Origin: Campylobacterales bacterium
GTDB lineage: Bacteria > Campylobacterota > Campylobacteria > Campylobacterales > QNZT01
DNA length: 46,222 bases
Reading direction: 5' to 3'
NCBI GenBank assembly: GCA_027068765.1
Contig: JAMOMC010000137.1
Span: forward strand, 1 to 46,222
This document shows positions 1 to 8,401 of the stretch, one piece after another; the first letter of the stretch is position 1, and each line of letters begins with the position of its first letter. The notes beneath the pieces are model-generated. The model worked only from the letters and a program-made list of their open reading frames with translations. It was not told where the DNA came from and did no database searches. The position numbers and the translations under genes were made by a program.

Positions 1-678
1 TTAATCTCTATTTTCAGTACCACTTCCATCATACTTTTCAAAATGTTCATCTGAACCATTTTTATAGCCTCTATATAATTTCTTCGCAATTTTATCAATA
101 ATAAAATCACTTGTACCATTTAAAAAAGCATAGCTTTGGTTGTCATATTTGTGGTGATTTTTATGGTGTGATAGCGGTAAAAGAATTCTATATTTTTGTA
201 ACTTTTTTATAAACTTTGAGTTTGAGTTATGACATAGAAAGTGAGATACTTCTGCAACAGAAGATAATATGCCTATGTAAATGAAGATGAGTAAAACAAA
301 AGAATTTATCTCAAGTGCCCAAAATAAAAGAACAACTAGAAGATAAGGAACCAACCAAAACTTAGCTCCTGATTCGTTGAAATATATGATAAAAATATTG
401 GCATTTTTATACATCTGGGTTTTATGATGAAGATGGAAAGAAGCGATAAAAGGTCCCCAAATCGAGTTATAATTATCATTGTTATCCATATACATATGAA
501 CTAAACCATTGATGAAATCAGTAAGAAAATAAGCGATAAATAATCCTATAAGATATAAATACCAAGACATTTCTAAGGAAAAAATTATAAAAAGAAGTAT
601 GATTTGTAAAGATACATTTAGTGCCGATACAATTTTATAGATAAGTTTATAGCGGTTATGGCTATCGTATTTATGCAT
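1..678 (-). CDS. CarF/TMEM189 (Kua)-family membrane lipid desaturase-like protein
   Basis: Motifs DFINGLVH, FHLHHK, SHFLCHN and LPLSHHKNHHKYDNQSYAFLNGTSDFIIDKI match the His-rich layout of the Kua/TMEM189/CarF family; several TM segments. Confidence 0.72.
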   Translation of the reverse strand: MHKYDSHNRYKLIYKIVSALNVSLQIILLFIIFSLEMSWYLYLIGLFIAYFLTDFINGLVHMYMDNNDNYNSIWGPFIASFHLHHKTQMYKNANIFIIYFNESGAKFWLVPYLLVVLLFWALEINSFVLLIFIYIGILSSVAEVSHFLCHNSNSKFIKKLQKYRILLPLSHHKNHHKYDNQSYAFLNGTSDFIIDKIAKKLYRGYKNGSDEHFEKYDGSGTENRD

Positions 679-848
679 AGCTTGGTTGAACTCTTTTTGT
701 TTTATAGTTTTTATGATAGATGCATCCTTATCTCTTCTATAAAATAGATCTTTTTTTGAATATTTTTAACTCGTTGAATTGCTTTAGACATAGTTTAAAT
801 CCTGCAAATAGTACAAAATATCCTCTTTTTTTATTGAATTTAGATTTC

Positions 849-1169
849 TTAAACTTTGATTTGTTTAGTTGCTATTTGGTGAATAATAGAAGCTAAAAAA
901 GTTTGATATGGTAAACCTTTTTCTAATGCTATACTCTTGATACTTGATATATCTTGTTCATAAACTCTTAAATTTAGAGATTTTTTTCTAGTTATATTTT
1001 TGATAGTATTTGTGGCAACTTTTTTATAAAAATCTTTCTCTTTTTCTAGCTCATTTTCAGGCATAGAACCATAATTACCTGCTTCTATTTGTTCAAATAG
1101 TTCTAGCTCATCTTTTGTATAAATTTCCTTATCAGGAACACTGTTTTTTTTATTTTTCATAATCTTCAT
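849..1169 (-). CDS. CopG-like/BrnA-like antitoxin, no recognisable adjacent toxin
   Basis: Acidic N-terminus followed by C-terminal KKSLNLRVYEQDISSIKSIALEKGLPYQTFLASIIHQIA, a ribbon-helix-helix pattern. Confidence 0.6.
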   Translation of the reverse strand: MKIMKNKKNSVPDKEIYTKDELELFEQIEAGNYGSMPENELEKEKDFYKKVATNTIKNITRKKSLNLRVYEQDISSIKSIALEKGLPYQTFLASIIHQIATKQIKV

Positions 1170-1420
1170 TTTTAAATTAATTAGTCATATACAATGTAGA
1201 TACATTATACTTAATTAATAGTTGAAAGTCAAATCTTATTTTTAGATTTTCATCGTTTCAAACAACTCTTCAAGCTCTATTTCAAGCCTAATATTTTCAA
1301 ATACTCCTTTATAATTTTAACATATTTGGTTTTATATATAAAGGTGTGGTAAAGGCACAATCATATTTTTTATAAACAAATAGAAAAAAACATTTCAATA
1401 TTAGATAATTTTCCTTATGA

Positions 1421-1936
1421 TCAATCCTTTCGCTTTTTTATTACCTTAAAAATAGCAGGTTGAGAGATACCTATCTCTTTTGCTATCTTTCCTTGTGAGT
1501 ATCCATCTTTATACGCTTGAACTATCTGTTTATCTCTATCATCTAAGTTGTTAAAATAATCTCGAAGTGGTTTAAAAACTTTGGTATGTTCGTCTGATAC
1601 ATCAACCTTTTGACTACTAGTCTCTTTTAAAGTTTTTGCTTCACTCTCTTGGTCTACAACTTCATTTAAAAATTCTGCAATCTCTTTTTTTGTTTCAAAT
1701 CTATCATAGATAAAAGAGTTTAAAAGACATGGATGAGGGCTATCAGATACAAAATGTTTAAAACTTATATATTCATAATCACCAAGCTTTTTAACAATTT
1801 CAGCTTTTAAAGGATTTTGCCCTATATATCTTAAAAGTGTAAAAAGATAAATCTCAACTAGTGATATATGAAGATTGAAATCTCCCCTGCCATAAGTGAC
1901 CATCTCTTTTGTACTTTTTATTGTAATAGACTGCAT
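1421..1936 (-). pseudogene. N-terminally truncated Y1_Tnp/REP-associated tyrosine transposase with C-terminal HTH
   Basis: GRGDFNLHISLVEIYLFTLLRYIGQNPLKAEIVKKLGDYEYISFKHF resembles the RAYT 'LRYI.LNPVKAGLVKDPEDYRYSSY' segment; C-terminal HTH DGYSQGKIAKEIGISQPAIFKVIKK; the HUH-containing N-terminal part is absent. Confidence 0.6.
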
Positions 1937-1961
1937 AGCTTGAGTTTATATAGCGAAGTGC

Positions 1962-2171
1962 ATGAGAGAGATCATTTCTAGTTGTTTCTTGCAAATTATA
2001 AAAGACTCTGACTTTAACGACCTAATTCTTTTAAGAGGAGGGCCACTAAAAGTTATATGGTTAAAAGTAGGAAACTGTAAAGTTTCTAAAATTGATATGA
2101 TATTTAAAAAATACAAAAAGTCAATAAAAGATTTTTTAGATAGTGAAAATAATGCAATTTTAGAAATATAA
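1962..2171 (+). pseudogene. C-terminal fragment of DUF5615 PIN-like (VapC-type) protein
   Basis: IIKDSDFNDLILLRGGPLKVIWLKVGNCKVSKIDMIFKKYKKSIKDFL matches the DUF5615 C-terminal pattern 'TkDsDF..l....G.P.kVIWLr.GN'; N-terminal half missing. Confidence 0.65.
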
Positions 2172-2287
2172 ATTTATATTTCTAGAAACTGCCCAATGTT
2201 AAAACTACTACCAACTAATTACATACATGTTGAGATATGGATATCAAGGGGTTTTAGAGCACTTTGGTTTTAAAAGTGGAGATTTAC

Positions 2288-2989
2288 TTAAGGGAGTAGC
2301 GTATTATACCATGATTTAAAATAGCCTTTAATTTTTTTTATCCAAGATGAGATATTATCACACCAGCTATCACAAAATTTATTATCAACAATAGGCTCAA
2401 TTACCTCTGTTTTCTTTTTATCTAAATCCTCTTTTATTAAGTGTAAATTCATTGGTAATTCGCAATGCTTATCAAATTCACAAGCAGCCTCAATTCCTAT
2501 CTTGGCAATTTCTGATGCACTGTGTGTATCGTATGCTTGCTCCATGGCTCCAAGAGCAAAATTTCCACCACTACCATTTGCCCAAAATTTAGAGTAATCT
2601 GCAATATATCTATCAGAACTTACTCCAAAAATACCACTACTATTTGCGATCAAAAGAGTTACTTGTGATGATTCAACCCTTTGTGCTCCATTGTGTGGAG
2701 TCAAATAGTGTTCATTTTTTAATATTTTATGTATTTTAAGCATCGATCTATATATATTATCAACACCATGCAAGGATAATTCATTGCTATTACTTTTTAA
2801 AGATTGAAGAAACATCTGTTTCGCCATACTAGCACCAACAGAACCAATCCAACTATCTTTATATTTTACTATTTTGGAGCTATTAGATTTGTGTGTAGAG
2901 TTTAAGCCAATATATCCATACATAGTCGTTAGGGTATCAGCAGCAATTACAATCTCTTGGTCTTTTTTCACTACAATTACTACTGACAT
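2288..2989 (-). CDS. proteasome/HslV-fold Ntn-hydrolase (paralogue 2)
   Basis: MSVVIVVKKDQEIVIAADTLTT: removal of Met gives Ser1 with Asp17 and Lys33, the proteasome-type catalytic spacing; ATG with AGGAG RBS. Confidence 0.7.
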   Translation of the reverse strand: MSVVIVVKKDQEIVIAADTLTTMYGYIGLNSTHKSNSSKIVKYKDSWIGSVGASMAKQMFLQSLKSNSNELSLHGVDNIYRSMLKIHKILKNEHYLTPHNGAQRVESSQVTLLIANSSGIFGVSSDRYIADYSKFWANGSGGNFALGAMEQAYDTHSASEIAKIGIEAACEFDKHCELPMNLHLIKEDLDKKKTEVIEPIVDNKFCDSWCDNISSWIKKIKGYFKSWYNTLLP

Positions 2990-3561
2990 ATTTTCTCCTT
3001 AATCATCTGTATTTGTATTGGCAAACCACAACCTTCATCAAAATTACAAGCTGTTTGAACACCAATTTTAGCTGTTTTTAGTGCATCATATTTATCATAC
3101 ACATGATGCATTGCTCCAAGAGCAAATACTCCACCATCTCCAATTGCCCAAAATTTTGAAAATTCCTCTATATTTTTGTCTTCACCTACACCATAAATGC
3201 CACTATTATTTGCAATCAACAACTGCATATTTATAGACTCTACTGTTTGATTTGTAACTTTTTTTTGCTTAGGATCTAAATAGTACTTCTTTTTTAATAC
3301 CTTATGTAGTTTTAACAAAGATGTATAGATGTTGTCGATACCATCAAAAGAGAACTCTTGTTTGCCATTTTCTAATGCATGAAGAAGCATTTGTGTCGAC
3401 ATGTTGTCATTTGCACAACCAATCCAGTTGTCTTGATATTTTATAAATTTTTCACTATTAGTTTTATATTGTGAATTTATAATAAGTGAACCTCGATTTG
3501 TTAATGAATCAGAAGCAATAACAATCTCTTTATCTTTTTTTACAACCACTACAACTGACAC
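2980..3561 (-). CDS. proteasome/HslV-fold Ntn-hydrolase (paralogue 1)
   Basis: GTG start; MSVVVVVKKDKEIVIASDSLT; colinear with the 2288-2989 protein over its length; overlaps that gene by 10 bp. Confidence 0.7.
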   Translation of the reverse strand: MSVVVVVKKDKEIVIASDSLTNRGSLIINSQYKTNSEKFIKYQDNWIGCANDNMSTQMLLHALENGKQEFSFDGIDNIYTSLLKLHKVLKKKYYLDPKQKKVTNQTVESINMQLLIANNSGIYGVGEDKNIEEFSKFWAIGDGGVFALGAMHHVYDKYDALKTAKIGVQTACNFDEGCGLPIQIQMIKEKICQ

Positions 3562-3778
3562 TTTGTACCCTTATCTTGCTCTTTTTCTTGTAAATTGATT
3601 CTCAAGCTATAAGTAAGCTTATAAATTATTTTATTCTATTAATTTTATAGTCATATTGATTATAGCACAAAATGTTCTCTGGGTTCCTTGTATCCTTGTA
3701 GCTCAATATATCTTTGATGTATCTAAACTCCTTTAACAATTTTAGCAAATCATAACATCATATGTTAGATGATTTTAA

Positions 3779-4264
3779 TCAAACAGACTTATTCTCCATT
3801 TTCAACAAGAACCTTTTATCATCCAACCCACTAGCAAAACCAGTCAATTTTCCGCTCTTGCCGATAACTCTATGACATGGAACTATAATCGAAATAAGGT
3901 TTAGTCCATTGGCTCGTCCGATTGCTCTAACTGCTTTTGGATTACCGATAGCTTTGGCTTGTTCAGAGTAACTTCTTGTCTCTCCAAAGGGAATTTTTAA
4001 AAGTGCCTTCCAAGCTGAAACTTCAAAGTTTGTTCCTTCAAAATATATTGGTAGTTCAAAAACTCTTCTTTTTTGTGCAAAATACTCATCTAACTGCTCT
4101 TTAGTTTGCTCTAAAATAGGGTGTTGTTTTTCTATCATACTATCTAATCTGTTTTTGACTTTATCCCAATTGCCCTTAAGTGCTAAAGCTCTAAGATTTT
4201 TTCCGTCTGTCGCTATATGGATAGCTCCAACTGGTGAATTTATCGTTTGATAATAAAGACTCAT
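3779..4264 (-). CDS. ogt: methylated-DNA--protein-cysteine methyltransferase
   Basis: PCHRVIG active-site motif, GETRSYSEQAKAIGNPKAVRAIGRANGLN; start placed at the internal ATG overlapping the stop of the upstream gene (ATGA). Confidence 0.9.
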   Translation of the reverse strand: MSLYYQTINSPVGAIHIATDGKNLRALALKGNWDKVKNRLDSMIEKQHPILEQTKEQLDEYFAQKRRVFELPIYFEGTNFEVSAWKALLKIPFGETRSYSEQAKAIGNPKAVRAIGRANGLNLISIIVPCHRVIGKSGKLTGFASGLDDKRFLLKMENKSV

Positions 4265-5019
4265 GCTAATCCTTTGTTCCAAATATAGTGCGTCAAATAA
4301 GCACGATTTGACATCCATAGTTTTTCATCTACTAAATTCTCTTTGATTGCTTTTTGGATAAAAAGATCATTTTTAGCAAAAGCATCTCTATCTTTAAAAC
4401 ATCGCATCATAATCATCTCGCTTGTCCAAGGTCCAATACCTTTGATGCAGAGCAATCTTTCCCTAGCCTTGCTAAAATCATCTTCTAAAAATATTTTATC
4501 ATGATAACTTGTAAGAGCTAAAGATCTTATCGCAGATGCTTTTGTTTTGGTGATACCTAGAGTTTCAAGTGGTGCATCTATAAGTTTAGTAGGAGGAGGA
4601 AAATGATAAATTTCATCTTTTAAGGGTCTACCAAACTCTTTTATAAGTTGTGCTAGTTTTTTAGTTGCACCAACTACTGAGATTAGTTGTCCAAGTATGA
4701 TAGATACTGCCACTTCAAATGGATCATAACAGCCAATTACTCTAACTCCTGTTGGTTTTGGTAGAGTTTTTGGATTGTGGATTGTGTCAAAAAGGTGTTT
4801 GATTTTTTCTAAATCATCCACTTGACACAAAACAGACAAAGCATCATCAAACTCACTCATCATAACTTTTATAACTCTGTAACCATCATCTGCTGGAACA
4901 TATCGAAGATAACAATCCTCACTAACTTTTTCAATTCCAAAAGCTTCATGTCTTTTTAAAAATGCTAAAACGGTTTTAAAATCATATGGTTTGTGGATGG
5001 AAATTTTAAACTCTTTCAC
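4261..5019 (-). CDS. alkA: DNA-3-methyladenine glycosylase II (AlkA-like)
   Basis: HhH-GPD region LLCIKGIGPWTSEMIMMRCFKDRDAF, IILGQLISVVGATKKLAQLI; GTG start. Confidence 0.82.
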   Translation of the reverse strand: MKEFKISIHKPYDFKTVLAFLKRHEAFGIEKVSEDCYLRYVPADDGYRVIKVMMSEFDDALSVLCQVDDLEKIKHLFDTIHNPKTLPKPTGVRVIGCYDPFEVAVSIILGQLISVVGATKKLAQLIKEFGRPLKDEIYHFPPPTKLIDAPLETLGITKTKASAIRSLALTSYHDKIFLEDDFSKARERLLCIKGIGPWTSEMIMMRCFKDRDAFAKNDLFIQKAIKENLVDEKLWMSNRAYLTHYIWNKGLA

Positions 5020-5346
5020 TGATTTATCCTCTCTAGTGCCACTTCTCTCGTATATAAAAACAGAGATAATCCAAATCCAACAGCTATAAATGTTTCTTGT
5101 AAATTAAGCTGTCAAATTATAGCTATTTTAAAAACCTTTGTCATTCACTTAGATTCATTTTTTCTAAGCTTACCTGATTTTAGCAAATTGTTACTATTGC
5201 TGAAGTTTCGTGTAGTTTTGTAGTTGATTTTTAAATTATGGCTTTTTCGTGGCGTGGACACTACAGCCTCAAAACTAGATTAAGCAAACTTTTATAAAAA
5301 TTAACTTATTATATTTGTTTATAATTTAAAAAATGGCAAATAACAT

Positions 5347-7056
5347 ATGTATAAAATTCTCCTTTTCTCATTACTTTTTGTTTTTCAAATTTCACTTTTT
5401 AGTGATTGGACAAAAGCACTTGGTACTTTACAAAATAGTGATAGCTTAAAAAAGAGCTACTTAAGTGGTATGCTTTTAGGTGAGAGTTATGGTATTTATG
5501 AAGTTAAAAACTTAAAATCTAAACAAAATGTAAAAGATCTCTATGAGATTAATGAAAATAGTCTTTATTGGTTTGATGATAGTAAAGAGCTAAATAGCAA
5601 CATCTCAAACATGATTGAAGCAATTCATATGTCGCAAAGTGAAGGTTTGGACTCTTCTAGGTATCATATAGATGAGATTGAGTTTATATTTAAAAAGATT
5701 AGTAATGGTGTGATTTTTGATGATAGGGATCAAAATCTTGCACTTATAAAATTGGATATTTTGCTAAGTGATGCTTTTTTTACATTGGCTCGTGATTTAT
5801 CTTTGGGGCAGATTAATTATAAAGACTTTAGAAATATACTCTATAAAAAATCAAAAGATGAAAATATCAACCATCGTTGGGAAGCTAAAGTTGCAGAGCA
5901 TGACTATGTGCAATTACTTCAAAAAGCAAAGGAGGGTGGTGATTTTAGTGAAGTTATATACTCTCTTGTTAATGATAATGCAATTTATAATTCTCTTAAA
6001 GATGCATACATAAGATACAAATCTATTCAAGACCAAGATGGTTTTCAAAAAATCTCAAACGGTAAAAATCTCAAAATTGGAAATGTTTCAAATAGAGTAA
6101 AAGAGCTTCGTATTAGATTGTATCAAAGTGGTGATTTGGATTTTGTGGATGAAGATAATAAAAAATTTGATAAAGAGCTAAGAGATGGGCTTAAAAGATT
6201 TCAAAAAAGAGTTGGAATCTGGCCCTCTGGTATTTTAAATTCAACTACACAAAAAGCACTAAATGTATCTGTTCAAAAGCGATTAGCAAAGATAAAATTA
6301 AATCTTGAGAGGTCTCGTTGGGAGAGTGATGATTTTGATTTTCGTTATATTCTTGTAAATATACCTGAGTTTATGATGCATTTTAAAGAAGGAAATGAGC
6401 TTTTAATGAATGCAAGGGTAATTGTTGGAAAGCTTAAAAATCCTACACCAATTTTTAAAGCAGATATGTCTTACATAGTTTTAAATCCTAGATGGAGTGT
6501 TCCTAATTCAATTGTTAGTAAAGAGATGCTGGGGAAAATTCAAGATGACCCTTACTATCTTGAAGATAGAAATTTTAAAACTTATGATAGATGGACACGA
6601 AAAGGTAGAAAGGAAATTGATTCATTTGATGTGGATTGGTTTCAATATGATAAGAACAGTAAAATACCTTACAATATAGTAAAAGAACCAGGCTCTTCAA
6701 ATCCTCTTGGAAATGTTAAGTTTATGTTTCCAAATGATCATGCAGTTTATATTCACGATACTCCAAAAAAGAATCTTTTTAAAAAAAGCGTTAGAGCATT
6801 TAGTCATGGGTGCATAAGACTTCATAAACCTCAAAAACTCTTAGAATTTGTCTCACAAGGTTATCTTGATAGTTCTTACTTGGATATAAAATCAAAATTA
6901 AACACAGGAAATAATATCTCTTTGGGGTTAAACGAAAAGATACCTGTTTATGTTAGATATTATACCGCATATATCGATGAGCGAGGAGCTGTTGTTTTTA
7001 CAAAAGATGTATATGGATATGATAAAATTCAAGAAAAACTACTTCTTGAAAAATAA
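5347..7056 (+). CDS. YcbB/LdtD-type L,D-transpeptidase with peptidoglycan-binding domain
   Basis: FSHGCIRLH catalytic motif; PG-binding segment VKELRIRLYQSGDLD...FQKRVGIWPSGILNSTTQKALN; N-terminal signal sequence. Confidence 0.9.
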   Translation: MYKILLFSLLFVFQISLFSDWTKALGTLQNSDSLKKSYLSGMLLGESYGIYEVKNLKSKQNVKDLYEINENSLYWFDDSKELNSNISNMIEAIHMSQSEGLDSSRYHIDEIEFIFKKISNGVIFDDRDQNLALIKLDILLSDAFFTLARDLSLGQINYKDFRNILYKKSKDENINHRWEAKVAEHDYVQLLQKAKEGGDFSEVIYSLVNDNAIYNSLKDAYIRYKSIQDQDGFQKISNGKNLKIGNVSNRVKELRIRLYQSGDLDFVDEDNKKFDKELRDGLKRFQKRVGIWPSGILNSTTQKALNVSVQKRLAKIKLNLERSRWESDDFDFRYILVNIPEFMMHFKEGNELLMNARVIVGKLKNPTPIFKADMSYIVLNPRWSVPNSIVSKEMLGKIQDDPYYLEDRNFKTYDRWTRKGRKEIDSFDVDWFQYDKNSKIPYNIVKEPGSSNPLGNVKFMFPNDHAVYIHDTPKKNLFKKSVRAFSHGCIRLHKPQKLLEFVSQGYLDSSYLDIKSKLNTGNNISLGLNEKIPVYVRYYTAYIDERGAVVFTKDVYGYDKIQEKLLLEK

Positions 7057-7167
7057 TTTTGTTTACTTTTCATTTGTTTTATTTACTCTATTATGCTATA
7101 ATTTTGACTTTAAATATTTATATTTAATATAAAGATTGAAATTTTTGTTAAAATTAAGGGAGAGTTT

Positions 7168-7743
7168 TTGGATAGTGATATAGTTAGCAGGTCTAAAAGT
7201 ATTCAAGTTTCTAGAAGAAATTTTTTAAAAAAATCAGCGGTTTTAATGGGTGGTGCAATCATCACACAAAGTGAGTTGTTAGCAAGTAGAGGTGAGACAA
7301 AAACAATTCATCTACATAATATTCATCAAAACAAAACATACAATGCAAATTTTTATGAAAGAGATGCTTACAGATTAAGAGGTCTTTTTGAAGTCAATAA
7401 AGCTTTTGTTGACCACAGAGCTCATGAGATGACAAGGATAGATGTAGGTTTGATAAACCTTTTATATGAGATCAATTTAGAAGTTGGTCTTGATAAGAAC
7501 TTTAATATTATTTCAGGTTATCGAAGCGAGAAGACAAATGCAAATTTAGCAAAAAAGATGCGAGGTGTTGCAAAAGATAGTTATCATATGCAGGGTAAGG
7601 CAGTTGATATATATATGCCAAATGTAAGATTAAGCAAAATCAAAGATATTGCTGTTGGACTTAAAAAAGGTGGTGTAGGGTATTACCCTAAATCAAACTT
7701 CATTCACTTGGATGTTGGTCCCGTAAGAAGATGGGGAAGTTGA
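7168..7743 (+). CDS. DUF882/YcbK-like peptidase M15-fold protein, Tat-exported
   Basis: Tat-like SRRNFLKKSAVLMGGA; SGYRSEKTNANL...YHMQGKAVDIYM...GGVGYYPKSNFIHLDVGPVRRW; TTG start. Confidence 0.87.
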   Translation: MDSDIVSRSKSIQVSRRNFLKKSAVLMGGAIITQSELLASRGETKTIHLHNIHQNKTYNANFYERDAYRLRGLFEVNKAFVDHRAHEMTRIDVGLINLLYEINLEVGLDKNFNIISGYRSEKTNANLAKKMRGVAKDSYHMQGKAVDIYMPNVRLSKIKDIAVGLKKGGVGYYPKSNFIHLDVGPVRRWGS

Positions 7744-7764
7744 CTCTAATAAAGAGACACTTCC
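7735..7764 (+). terminator. possible terminator hairpin after DUF882 gene
   Basis: GGAAGT-tga-CTCT-aataa-AGAG-ac-ACTTCC bipartite stem between convergent genes; no strong T-run. Confidence 0.35.
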
Positions 7765-7768
7765 TAAC

Positions 7769-8293
7769 TTATTGCTCTAATATATCGTAATCTAATGGTA
7801 TTTTATAGGCAAATTTGCTTTGGTTTATTTGCTGGTTACTTTTTTGTGAGTTAAATTCTATCGTTACAGAGTTTTGTATCTCATCTTTGTAGGAAATCTT
7901 TTTTATTTTATTTCCATCTGTTGTGATAGTATATTTTATATTGTTGAAAGTTGTAACAAATTGGTTGTTGCCTATATCTTTGGCAGAATTTAAAAGTTGT
8001 AGTACATTTGGTACTTTTGTAAGTTTGGCAAAGATTGCTTGCTCTAGTTCAGGTTCAATTATGACTATATTTCCATTTTTATAGTAGATCTTTTTCTCAA
8101 TTGGGCTGTTGTACTCCCAAAGGGCTTGATTGTTCTGTTTTGTTGCATACATTTTTCCGCTATAGGTGATTTTAGAGTTTTGTTCATTTACGATGCTTTG
8201 CTTGAAGTTTGACTCTAGTGTATTTAGCTTATCTAAAGAAGCAGAAAATAGTGTGCTTGAAATTATAGTAGTTGCTAATAAAAATTTTTTCAA
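7769..8293 (-). CDS. lolA: outer-membrane lipoprotein carrier protein LolA
   Basis: Signal peptide, short LolA-like sequence with YSGKMYATKQNNQALWEYNSPIEKKIYYKNGNIVIIEPELEQAIF; adjacent to secA. Confidence 0.82.
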   Translation of the reverse strand: MKKFLLATTIISSTLFSASLDKLNTLESNFKQSIVNEQNSKITYSGKMYATKQNNQALWEYNSPIEKKIYYKNGNIVIIEPELEQAIFAKLTKVPNVLQLLNSAKDIGNNQFVTTFNNIKYTITTDGNKIKKISYKDEIQNSVTIEFNSQKSNQQINQSKFAYKIPLDYDILEQ

Positions 8294-8401
8294 ATGTATC
8301 CTTTTTAATTCAAATATCTATATACTTTAGCAGATTAAAATTAATATTTTGTTAAAATGAAAAAATAGATTAAACAACAAATTAAGCATGTAAGGATAAG
8401 G

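Noticed and set aside
2228-2320. 31-codon plus-strand ORF MLRYGYQGVLEHFGFKSGDLLKGVAYYTMI
   Set aside because: Too short, no recognised family, and overlaps the 3' end of a supported minus-strand gene; possibly another gene remnant
2288-3561. Canonical HslV of an HslUV protease
   Set aside because: No hslU adjacent, N-terminal Ser instead of Thr-Thr, and two tandem diverged copies
5161-5340. Short ORF MAFSWRGHYSLKTRLSKLL in the intergenic region before the L,D-transpeptidase
   Set aside because: 19 codons, no RBS, no recognisable family
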